NCBI GenBank assembly: GCA_041821265.1
Contig: JBGUEQ010000016.1
Span: 20,687 to 84,686, forward strand
DNA length: 64,000 bases
Reading direction: 5' to 3'
Source of the DNA: Lachnotalea sp041821265
GTDB lineage: Bacteria; Bacillota; Clostridia; Lachnospirales; Lachnospiraceae
This document shows, one piece after another, positions 45,808 through 54,201 of the stretch (position 1 is its first letter; each line of letters opens with the position of its first letter). A program made the position numbers and the translations under genes. The notes below the pieces were generated by a model. That model was not told where the DNA came from. It saw only the letters and a program-made list of their open reading frames with translations, and did not search any database.

Positions 45808-47724
45808 TTAATACAAAAACACCACCCCACTAAACGCCTTCATAGAGAATCCAACCGAGTATTCTCTTCCATCACAAGATTTTTTCTCCACTTTTATACT
45901 CTTTGTTCCATCCTTGTCACTTCCACCAAAGCGCTTTTCATTGCTATTTAAAATGAGTCTTAGCTTTTTATTTTCTGGAATTCCTACCCTATAGTCTTTC
46001 CATTCTACTGGAGTAAAATTGCAAACAAACAACAAGTTGTTCTTTCCAGTTGTAGACCATCTTATAAAGCTAAAGATACTTCTATCTCTATCATTTGCAT
46101 TAATCCACTCAAAACCACTAGGCTCAGTATCTTTTTCGTACATAGCTGGATATTTGGTATATAATTTCTGCAATTCTTTTTGAAACAACAAAAGCTGCTT
46201 GTGTGGTTCTTCCTCTAGTAAATGCCAGTCCAGAGCCCTTTTTTCACTCCATTCTTGTAATTGTCCAAATTCTTGTCCCATAAACAATAACTTTTTCCCT
46301 GGATGTCCCATCATGAAGGTGTATGCGGTTCTTAAATTAGCAAATTTCTCTAAATAACTACCTGGCATTTTACTCAACAATGATTTTTTCAGATGAACTA
46401 CTTCATCGTGAGACAAAACAAGCATATAGTTCTCGCAGTACGCATATGTCATAGCAAACGTCATCATATTATGAGCACCTTTTTTAAATAGTGGATCTAG
46501 CTTTGCATATTCTAAAAAATCATTCATCCAGCCCATGTTCCATTTAAATGTAAATCCCAAGCCATCCTCTTTGGAATCCCCTGTTACTTTGGGCCATGCA
46601 GTAGATTCTTCTGCTATCATCATTGTTCCATGATTTCTTCCAAGCACAACCGAGTTAAGATGTTTAAAGAATTCGATTGCTTCCAAATTTTTATTTCCAC
46701 CATATTTATTTGGAACCCATTGTCCAGATTCTTTCCCATAATCTAAATATAGCATCGATGCCACTGCATCCACTCTTAGGCCATCAATATGATATTCTTC
46801 AATCCAATAAATAGCATTGGCAATCAAGAAATTTCTCACTTCATGCTTACCAACATCAAATACTTTAGTCCCCCAGTCCGGATGTTCTCCTTTTTTGGGA
46901 TCTGCATATTCATAAAGAGCTTCCCCATCAAAATCAGCCAATCCGTATGCATCCTTTGGAAAATGTGCTGGCACCCAATCTAGAATGACACCTATTTTAT
47001 TTTTATGAAAATAGTTAATCATGTACATAAAATCTTGAGGTGTTCCATACCTTGAAGTTGGTGCATAATATCCTGTCACCTGATATCCCCAAGACCCATC
47101 ATAGGGATGTTCTGCAATCCCCATAAGTTCAACATGTGTATAACCTATCTCTAGGATATAATCCGTTAACTCATGTGCTAATTCTTTATAATTATAGAAA
47201 CCATCCTCATCCTCTTCTCTTCTATGTTTCTTCCAAGAACCAGGATGAACCTCATAAATTGATACAGGCTCCTTTTTCATGTCCTTTTCCATACGTTTCT
47301 TAATCCAAGAATCATCATCCCAACTAAAATTATTAATATTTGCTATAATTGAAGCTGTACCCGGACGAAGCTGTGCGTAATTTGCAAAAGGATCTGCTTT
47401 ATACAATTGATCCCCTTCCTTGGTTGTAATTAGGAATTTGTACATTTGTCCAAGCTGTGCTGTTTCTACAAACGCTTCATAAAATCCCAAGGGCTCCAGT
47501 CTTTTCATTTCATTTGATAGAATATTCCATTCGTTAAATTCTCCAACCACACTTACACTTTTTGCATGGGGTGCCCATACTGCAAAATATACTCCTGTTG
47601 TTCCATTTATCGTAACTTCATGAGCTCCCATTTTTTTATATATTTCATAATGCGTTCCTTCTCCAAAATAATATTGGTCCAGCTCACCCAATCTAATATC
47701 TATGTTCTCTTTCGCTTCACCCAT
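45808..47724 (-). CDS. glgB: GlgB, 1,4-alpha-glucan branching enzyme
   Basis: A 638-residue GH13 branching enzyme for glycogen. It has the N-terminal CBM48-like domain (YFAVWAPHAKSVSVVGEFN), the barrel motifs DWVPAHF, GLRVDAVASMLY (nucleophile Asp), MIAEESTAWP (acid Glu) and LSHDEVVH (third Asp), and a short C-terminal domain. It lies 19 bp after the amylase gene, so they are probably one transcript with tetR in front. Confidence 0.95.
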   Translation of the reverse strand: MGEAKENIDIRLGELDQYYFGEGTHYEIYKKMGAHEVTINGTTGVYFAVWAPHAKSVSVVGEFNEWNILSNEMKRLEPLGFYEAFVETAQLGQMYKFLITTKEGDQLYKADPFANYAQLRPGTASIIANINNFSWDDDSWIKKRMEKDMKKEPVSIYEVHPGSWKKHRREEDEDGFYNYKELAHELTDYILEIGYTHVELMGIAEHPYDGSWGYQVTGYYAPTSRYGTPQDFMYMINYFHKNKIGVILDWVPAHFPKDAYGLADFDGEALYEYADPKKGEHPDWGTKVFDVGKHEVRNFLIANAIYWIEEYHIDGLRVDAVASMLYLDYGKESGQWVPNKYGGNKNLEAIEFFKHLNSVVLGRNHGTMMIAEESTAWPKVTGDSKEDGLGFTFKWNMGWMNDFLEYAKLDPLFKKGAHNMMTFAMTYAYCENYMLVLSHDEVVHLKKSLLSKMPGSYLEKFANLRTAYTFMMGHPGKKLLFMGQEFGQLQEWSEKRALDWHLLEEEPHKQLLLFQKELQKLYTKYPAMYEKDTEPSGFEWINANDRDRSIFSFIRWSTTGKNNLLFVCNFTPVEWKDYRVGIPENKKLRLILNSNEKRFGGSDKDGTKSIKVEKKSCDGREYSVGFSMKAFSGVVFLY

Positions 47725-47743
47725 AATCCTGCACCCCTTTAGG

Positions 47744-49111
47744 CTAATTTATTTCATTTATTTTAATCATAATTGCACTATTTGCTTCAATCACAATCTG
47801 AATCTGTCCATTTTCAACTACAATCAAATCATTTGTAAAAGCGTTCATTGCACTTTTAATTTCAAAAGGTAAATTCAAGGGAACCATAACTGTAATGTCA
47901 TTATCATCATTGTTTACAATCGTAACAATACCCCTCTCCTTCGTAAATCTGGCAAAAACATACTGCCTATTTGATAGTAAAAGTTCCTTGTATTTTCCAC
48001 AAAAAATCTCTGAATTTTCTTTCTTCATTTTACCCAACTCACAAATATACTTAGTAAGTTCAAGGTTTTTCTGAGTCACGCCTTCATCATCTATGGAAAT
48101 TGCAGGTCTTAATACATCATCACTATTGCCTGTCTTCTTTCCTTCTATTCCCCACTCCGACCCGTAATATAAGGAAGGTATTCCAGGCAATGTATAAAGT
48201 AGTGCATAAATAGGTATTAAGTACGCCATATTGTTTACTTTGCTTGCCACTCTATCTACGTCATGGTTATCCACAAATGAATATAAAACGGCATCCTTAC
48301 AAATGCCTCCATTTTCATCAAATAACCTTCTGACAGTATGCGCTATTTCAAAATAGTTATGGTCATTATGTCCTGAATATAAACCTTTATGTAGTTCATA
48401 ATCGGTAACCGAATGAAGCATTTCTTGATTGACCCACCTACCGTAGTCTCCATGAATCACTTCGCCCATTAACCAAAAGTCTTTCTTTTCATGCTGTGTA
48501 ACATTTCTCATTTCTTTCATAAATTCAAAAGTAAGACAATCTGCGCAATCTAGTCTTATTCCATCTATATCAAACTCGCTAATCCAATATTTAATAACAT
48601 CAAATAGATAGTTAGTAACTTCTGTGTTATATAGATTTAAATTAACTAACTCATAACAACCTCTCCACTCTGCGTATGAAAATGCATCTCCATAAGGTGT
48701 TGTTCCCCCAAAGTTTACATCTTTATACCAGTCTTTATATTTTGAAGATTGACCATTTTCTTTTAAATCCTTAAAAGCAAAAAACTCGCGTCCGGTATGA
48801 TTAAACACACCATCAACCACCACTTTAATACCCGCTTTATGACATATCTCAACATATTTTTTAAAATCTTCATTATCTCCAAGTCTTTTATCTACAACCT
48901 TATAATCTTTTGTGTCATATCCATGTGTAGTCGATTCAAACAAGGGTCCTATATAAACTGCACCAATACTTAGCTCTTGCAAATGCAAAATCCATTTCTC
49001 CAACTCTTCAAATTTATGTTCCACTATTTCTTGTTGATTTACTTTTGGGGCACCCACCAATCCCAGCGGATATATATGATAAAAAATAGCTTCATTATAC
49101 CATTTACTCAT
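47744..49111 (-). CDS. Intracellular alpha-amylase family (GH13) glycosidase
   Basis: A 455-residue GH13 enzyme without a signal peptide. DGVFNHTG, GIRLDCADCLTF (nucleophile), LMGEVIHGDY (acid/base Glu) and FVDNHDVDR (stabilising Asp) are the four barrel motifs. It probably acts on maltodextrin or glycogen branches in the cytoplasm, in keeping with glgB next to it. A neopullulanase or cyclomaltodextrinase-like specificity cannot be told apart from sequence alone. Confidence 0.9.
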   Translation of the reverse strand: MSKWYNEAIFYHIYPLGLVGAPKVNQQEIVEHKFEELEKWILHLQELSIGAVYIGPLFESTTHGYDTKDYKVVDKRLGDNEDFKKYVEICHKAGIKVVVDGVFNHTGREFFAFKDLKENGQSSKYKDWYKDVNFGGTTPYGDAFSYAEWRGCYELVNLNLYNTEVTNYLFDVIKYWISEFDIDGIRLDCADCLTFEFMKEMRNVTQHEKKDFWLMGEVIHGDYGRWVNQEMLHSVTDYELHKGLYSGHNDHNYFEIAHTVRRLFDENGGICKDAVLYSFVDNHDVDRVASKVNNMAYLIPIYALLYTLPGIPSLYYGSEWGIEGKKTGNSDDVLRPAISIDDEGVTQKNLELTKYICELGKMKKENSEIFCGKYKELLLSNRQYVFARFTKERGIVTIVNNDDNDITVMVPLNLPFEIKSAMNAFTNDLIVVENGQIQIVIEANSAIMIKINEIN

Positions 49112-49222
49112 TTTGTCCTCTTTTCTTATACCTCTCGGTACATCTATTATTTAATTAGTTGCGCTCAAATGACAATTCCTACTTCTTTTTCTATACTATC
49201 AATTCAACTTTTTATACAGCTA

Positions 49223-49801
49223 TTACGAGTAAATTCCATGCATGAATTGATGTACTAAGGCAAATATCTGATCATTTGTAATAGCCACCTCATCTGCATC
49301 ACTCGTCTCCGCTAAAAACAATATATAGTAATTAATTGTTCCAATAAAACCCATGGCAAATTTTTGCTGCCTGCCATTCATATTACCAAGCTCTTTCTCT
49401 GCACTTTCAAATATCGAAAGAATAATTCTATACAACTCCCTTATGTATGGTTCAATTGCCTTATGTGCATCGTTTTCTTTTGCATGATAAGTCAACGCAA
49501 TCATAAAAAAATAAAATTTACGATATTCGATTGCGAATTCTAAATATACCGTTGCTACCTTATTTAAGGTCAATGGTAAGTCTCCTTGGTAAAAACTTGC
49601 ATCCTTCATTAAATCAATTAGTTTGGTAGCATTTCTTTCAATTACGTTATCCAAAAGGCCGATTTTGCTACCAAAATAATAATAAAGCGTAGGCTTAGTG
49701 ATACCTGCATTTTCTGCAATCTCCTGTACGCCTACGCTGTCATATCCTTTCGTATAAAATAATTCTAATGCACTGTTTAATATGGTTTCTCTCGTATCCA
49801 A
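49223..49801 (-). CDS. TetR family transcriptional regulator
   Basis: A 192-residue regulator. The N-terminal helix-turn-helix (SVGVQEIAENAGITKPTLYYYFG) is typical, here quoted from residue 20 on. A palindrome (49882-49893) lies within its own promoter, which points to autoregulation and control of the amylase and glgB genes downstream (112 bp gap). The ligand is unknown. Confidence 0.93.
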   Translation of the reverse strand: MDTRETILNSALELFYTKGYDSVGVQEIAENAGITKPTLYYYFGSKIGLLDNVIERNATKLIDLMKDASFYQGDLPLTLNKVATVYLEFAIEYRKFYFFMIALTYHAKENDAHKAIEPYIRELYRIILSIFESAEKELGNMNGRQQKFAMGFIGTINYYILFLAETSDADEVAITNDQIFALVHQFMHGIYS

Positions 49802-49877
49802 TTCTTCACCACCTGCATGTATCCTTTTATTTCAAACTTTTCTATTCCATGAATTTTCTATGTAATTATCTACATCT

Positions 49878-49906
49878 ATTTTACCAATCGGTATATGAAT
49901 TGTCAA
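49878..49906 (-). promoter_or_regulatory. Promoter of tetR with an embedded operator
   Basis: On the minus strand, a perfect TTGACA, 17 bases, then TAAAAT. The spacer contains most of TACCGATTGGTA (49882-49893), an inverted repeat of the kind bound by many TetR proteins, so a bound dimer would cover the promoter. Confidence 0.75.
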
Positions 49907-50060
49907 TTTATAATAATTAATTTATTTCAAACCAATACTTATCGATTATTACCGCTCTTCCTATGCCAACACTGCATATTTATGTAAAATATTATTAATA
50001 ATAAATACAAGATTTTATCCATTTTTTATATAAACAAAAGCTTGTAAATACATAAAATAC

Positions 50061-50102
50061 AAAATAGCAGACAACTTTACAATAAAATTTGTCTGCTATT
50101 TT
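50061..50102 (-). terminator. Terminator after the TPR/ATPase gene
   Basis: AAAATAGCAGACAA and TTGTCTGCTATTTT form a perfect 14-bp stem about 46 bases after the gene's stop, with T-rich sequence on the minus strand. The rest of the 345-bp gap up to tetR holds the tetR promoter and no gene. Confidence 0.88.
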
Positions 50103-50147
50103 ACGTCTCTATCAAATTGAGTTTCTATTTACCTGTTTTTTACTTAT

Positions 50148-52862
50148 TTATCTAATGTTTTCAAAATCACATTCTTGTAAAATCACTCTTTTATCTTCAT
50201 CATATCTTTTTTTCGTTATAATATCTTTTAACTTCTTCAATTTCTTTTTATTGGAATGTGAAATAGCCGCATCAATAATCGCTCTTACTTGCTCAATCGT
50301 AATTGCAACATTATCTATTTGTATATTTCCAAGGCATGTATAAAAAGCCAAGATCGCCATGTCATCAATTGAATACATTAATGTTTTAGCATATTCTTTC
50401 CCGAACTCTACTAACTCATCATTATTGTATTCTGGTAATTCAACTTTATAAATAATCTGATTTGCAAAATCTCTATCCTTACTCAATACACTGTCAATCC
50501 CGTTCTTTGTGTCCTCTAGGATTAGCATGATTTCTTCTTTTACTTCTCTGAGTGTTTCCATAAGAGCCTTAATTGTTTTTTCTGTAAGATTTCCAGCTTT
50601 TTCAATAATCAGTACTCCTCCCTCCATTTTACCTACTAGCTTATTGATATCTTTGCTATTTAAAGAACTAGCTGAAATTTTAGCCACTTTTCCACTTTTC
50701 TTATGGTGCGCCATTTGTGCTGCCTTTGCAATTGCCATAGCCAGTGTTGTTTTTCCTGTTTGCTCCTTACCGGTAATAGCAACATGATTCACTTCAAATA
50801 GAAGGTTATTATCATTCGCAACATTTATTGGCTCGAATATATTGCATAATGCTTTTTCAACACCGCGAACTGCTAAAAATCCGGCAAAAAGATCGTGTTG
50901 ATCCGCCGTAAGTCCACCTATATATGGCTTCGTCTCTTCTGATTTTGTAACTTGTAATTCATTCTTTTGTAATTCATTCTTTTGTAATTCATTTTTTTGT
51001 AATTCGATTTCTTCTTTGCTATCTTCGTCAAACTCTTGCGCAATAATTGCTTCTAAATCAGCCGGAAAATTAGCAGTTATTTTATCTTCCATTGCCTTTG
51101 CCGCACTGTCGTCTTCCTTCTCGGTTGGCTTATTCTCTGCATTCTCACTTATTGTGAAATCGCTTTCTGCATCAGATTTTGTTTCAAATGCTGCCATCAG
51201 CTCAGCTGTTACAATTTCAGATGTATACTGCTTTTTTATATCAGCCTTATCAGTGCTTATATTGGGATTATGTTCTTTTTGTAATTCATCATTCATGCTA
51301 ACTTCCGTTGCTTCATTCTCGGTGGAAACTTCATTAATATCTAGATCCACTTCTTTACTCAATTGTGCTTCCTCTAAATCAATATCTTCCAATGTCATTT
51401 TTTCTATATCATGTAACCCATTAGCTCTATTGGAATGTTCTTCTTGATTCTCTTCTAAATTCTTCACAATCCTATTGTTTGGTATCTGTGAAGGTTCTGA
51501 CTCAAGTGATGCTGCTATTTGAGACAATGTCTCCTCGTCTTCAAGAAAACTTGCCTCTATTGCTGCTACAATTTCTTGACCATTTGCTTTCATTTCTTCT
51601 TCTGAAATAATTAATGAAAGTTTAGACATAATATTTTCTGCCTTTTTGAGTGCCTTGCTCTTAACTTCATTTAGTCTGTTTTGCTCGGCCTGTTTGATTG
51701 CTATTTGAGCCGCGTATTTCATCTTTTCCCACTCATTTAAAACATCTTCAATTCGCATTTGTCCTGTAATTTGTTTTTCTAAAATATTTGCTTCAGGCAT
51801 GTATAAACTTATTTGACCATCATTTTCCTCTGCAAGAACTTTATCATAGCTCGCCTTGTCTTGATTACAATCATTTGTATAATCAATTGGTGTCGGAATT
51901 TCCACTTGAAAATCAGGCTTAATTTCATTATTTTCAAGTTCATCATCAAATTTAATATCAATAATTTGACTATCTTCCACTAATCTTCTGATATTTTCCA
52001 TCGTAGAATCAACAGATTCTTTTTCCGTTGCACTCATGATTTGTTCCATGCTTTTTGCCAATTCTGCTTGTAAATTTATAGTGTCATATTTTCCAACATT
52101 AATAGTCTTAATCTGAATATCATTCGCATCAACTTCATCTGTAAACATATCTTCGGTCATAAATACAACTTTAGATTTATCTACACTATTTTGAATTTCT
52201 GCTAGTTCCTCTTCCTCTTCATCAAAATATTCAGTTATTTCCTCTATTTCATCATTTCTATGATCATACTTTTCCTGTTGCTCCGGTGTGAGTGGTTTAT
52301 ATAGCATTTTAAGTTCCATTGCTTTTTCAACAAATTTGCCTTCACTAAACCATAATATAAGATCATCACACTCTTCAATACATTTAGAACCCATACCAGC
52401 TTCATGATACAAATGTGCCAATTCATATGCCCATTCCTCATGGTATTCTTTTTCTTTAAACGCTTCCATAATCGGAATTAATTCCTCCGCAGAAGTTTCT
52501 TTGGCCTTATAAATTTTGTATTTTAATATATCCGCTGCTAAATCACCTGGAGATAAATGCACAAATTCTCTATAATAATTAATGGCTTCTTCATAATCTT
52601 CCATTTTAATTGCAAGCTCCGCAAGCTTGTATACCATCATTCTTCCAATTGGAGAACGATCATATGCCAGCAACAATAATTCATGACTTTCTTGATACTT
52701 TTCATTTTTCTCATAAACATCGCTAACTTCACACAACATGGAAACATTTTTCACCCTTTTCCAATCAATTGTGTCTGCTATTTTCATAGCGGAGGCATAA
52801 TTTTCCTCATATATTAGCTTTTTAATTTGATCCGCTTTCATTCTATATTCATACTTGTCCAT
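50148..52862 (-). CDS. TPR protein with C-terminal AAA-type ATPase domain
   Basis: A 904-residue cytoplasmic protein. The first 200 residues are TPR-like helical repeats (ESHELLLLAYDRSPIGRMMV, EEAINYYREFVHLSPGDL). A long acidic, low-complexity middle follows, with a run of four LQKNE repeats near residue 630. The last 230 residues are an ATPase with Walker A ITGKEQTGKTTLAMAIA and Walker B-like GGVLIIEKAGNL (Glu-Lys instead of the usual Asp-Glu). The domain recalls CbxX/SpoVK-type AAA proteins. The function is unknown. The weak Walker B raises the question whether it hydrolyses ATP. Confidence 0.75.
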   Translation of the reverse strand: MDKYEYRMKADQIKKLIYEENYASAMKIADTIDWKRVKNVSMLCEVSDVYEKNEKYQESHELLLLAYDRSPIGRMMVYKLAELAIKMEDYEEAINYYREFVHLSPGDLAADILKYKIYKAKETSAEELIPIMEAFKEKEYHEEWAYELAHLYHEAGMGSKCIEECDDLILWFSEGKFVEKAMELKMLYKPLTPEQQEKYDHRNDEIEEITEYFDEEEEELAEIQNSVDKSKVVFMTEDMFTDEVDANDIQIKTINVGKYDTINLQAELAKSMEQIMSATEKESVDSTMENIRRLVEDSQIIDIKFDDELENNEIKPDFQVEIPTPIDYTNDCNQDKASYDKVLAEENDGQISLYMPEANILEKQITGQMRIEDVLNEWEKMKYAAQIAIKQAEQNRLNEVKSKALKKAENIMSKLSLIISEEEMKANGQEIVAAIEASFLEDEETLSQIAASLESEPSQIPNNRIVKNLEENQEEHSNRANGLHDIEKMTLEDIDLEEAQLSKEVDLDINEVSTENEATEVSMNDELQKEHNPNISTDKADIKKQYTSEIVTAELMAAFETKSDAESDFTISENAENKPTEKEDDSAAKAMEDKITANFPADLEAIIAQEFDEDSKEEIELQKNELQKNELQKNELQVTKSEETKPYIGGLTADQHDLFAGFLAVRGVEKALCNIFEPINVANDNNLLFEVNHVAITGKEQTGKTTLAMAIAKAAQMAHHKKSGKVAKISASSLNSKDINKLVGKMEGGVLIIEKAGNLTEKTIKALMETLREVKEEIMLILEDTKNGIDSVLSKDRDFANQIIYKVELPEYNNDELVEFGKEYAKTLMYSIDDMAILAFYTCLGNIQIDNVAITIEQVRAIIDAAISHSNKKKLKKLKDIITKKRYDEDKRVILQECDFENIR
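50952..51008. repeat. 15-bp tandem repeat inside the TPR/ATPase gene
   Basis: About 3.8 copies of TTGTAATTCATTCTT in tandem, coding for repeated LQKNE. The unit is a multiple of three, so copy number can change without a frameshift. Confidence 0.85.
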
Positions 52863-53981
52863 TGCTAATCCACCTCTGTCATTGCCTGTACAATGTAATT
52901 ATAAATCACTGTTTTATTAATCTTTAGTTTATCATATGGGTATTAGCTTGTCAAAAAAAAGGTGAATTATACATACTAAATATTGCAATTTAATTTATCT
53001 TGCCTTTTTTTGTAATTTATAAGGACAATAATGTAAATAAATGTTTTAGGATTATAACATCTAGCAAAAAGAGAATACATGTGATATACATATACTCTCT
53101 TTTTTATGTTACTATATTTAATTTTATTTTTATCAATTACCTTTCTATTAATCGGAGGGTTTATTTGTGATAATACTCTGTGTTTAATCTACTACAATAT
53201 ACCAATTTCCCTTTTCTATTTTCAACTTAAAGTTACTAATCTAATACTTCAAATTTTATCTTCGATTTTTCTCAATACTTTTACAAATATATTTTATATC
53301 AATATTTCATTACAATATTTTCAATTATTATATCTGCTACTCATACTTTTATAAAACATTTCTTTACATATTTTATAAAATTATTAGATTTTTTTTGTGA
53401 CTTCCTTCAATATGCGGACTTTATATTTCACTCTTTTTTACATCCGGTTCTTACATCTCCGATTCATTCATTTCAATTAATCCGGAACTTTATATTTTAA
53501 CTCTACACAGATAATTCTACTAGTCCTGTCACTCATATTGAACTTTTGACTCAACAACTATTTCCACTGGAATCATCCTCCTTCTATGTCTAACTACTCT
53601 ATAATTACCTTCCACCTAACTATTTAAGTATTAGTAAAGTGCTTTGTTATTTGTTAAACTCATAATAACATATCATTTTTATATTGTCAACAAATTTTAC
53701 ATTTAATTTGTTGTTATTTATCAATGGCAAGCATGCTGTTGTTTTAATTGTTTATTGTTTGTTTTGTTAGTTATTTTCAGTTAATTTATTTTATTACATT
53801 TATTCAAATAAATAAGAAAATTTGATAATAAGTAAATTTAAGTTATCGATACACCTTATATCAGCCAAAAATTTTACAATATTAATTTCGTATTGATCTA
53901 CGTTAAAATTGTACTTTAACTTTATCGCTTTAACGTAAGGTTTTATGCAAAAATGTTAACACATATTATTTCATAAATAAC
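52863..53981. other. Gene-poor AT-rich region, about 1.1 kb
   Basis: No reading frame here looks real: the longest, 82 codons at 53106-53354, is a Leu/Ile/Phe run from AT-rich DNA without a ribosome site. Seen are a hairpin at 53066-53106, an imperfect direct repeat (53403-53430 and 53473-53503, sharing AACTTTATATTT-like sequence), a minus-strand AGGAGG followed by a 15-codon frame near 53560, and an inverted repeat TACGTTAAA/TTTAACGTA at 53899-53937. It could hold a small RNA or the remains of lost genes. Confidence 0.5.
53066..53106. terminator. Hairpin with T runs on both strands
   Basis: AAAAAGAGAATACATGT pairs imperfectly with ATATACTCTCTTTTTT. It lies 200 bp upstream of the TPR/ATPase start, with no annotated transcript on either side that would need it, which hints at an unannotated small transcript in the gene-poor region. 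Confidence 0.6.
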
Positions 53982-54117
53982 AAGTGTCTGCTTGCTGACA
54001 CTTTCGCATCCACTCGGGTTGCGTAGCAACACACTTCCTCTTTGCGTGGTGTGCATTTTGGCACGTAGTTCCTTTTATTTAATGGGGAAGTTCGCAGAAC
54101 TTGCCCATTAAATAAAA
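53982..54117. repeat. Dispersed repeat family B, copy 2, ending in a large hairpin
   Basis: A 136-bp element that aligns with 61126-61264 along its length (shared AAGTNTCTGCTTG start, GCAxCAxACTTC, then CATTTxGGCAC and TTTTAT) and in part with 15246-15310. Its end is a 14-bp perfect stem, TTTTATTTAATGGG and CCCATTAAATAAAA (54073-54117). No coding function is seen. Confidence 0.65.
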
Positions 54118-54161
54118 CGCGAGGTGTTTTGTGACATTGGCTCACCAAAACATCTCGCGTT
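54116..54161 (-). terminator. Terminator after the hydratase gene
   Basis: AACGCGAG-TGTTTTG and CAAAACA-CTCGCGTT form a 15-16 bp stem with one mismatch, 40 bases after the stop codon, followed on the minus strand by TTTTATTT from the adjoining repeat. Confidence 0.82.
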
Positions 54162-54201
54162 CATCTAAACTAAACGGTAACCTTTATTTAACAAACAGAT
54201 C

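Noticed and set aside
50952..51008. CRISPR-like repeats
   Set aside because: The 15-bp units are directly adjacent without spacers and code for LQKNE in frame.
53106..53354. An 82-codon membrane protein gene
   Set aside because: Only Leu/Ile/Phe/Tyr runs from AT-rich DNA, no ribosome site, and it overlaps the end of a hairpin.
53966..54148. A 60-codon gene on the minus strand
   Set aside because: It lies within dispersed repeat B and the two hairpins. No ribosome site or family resemblance.
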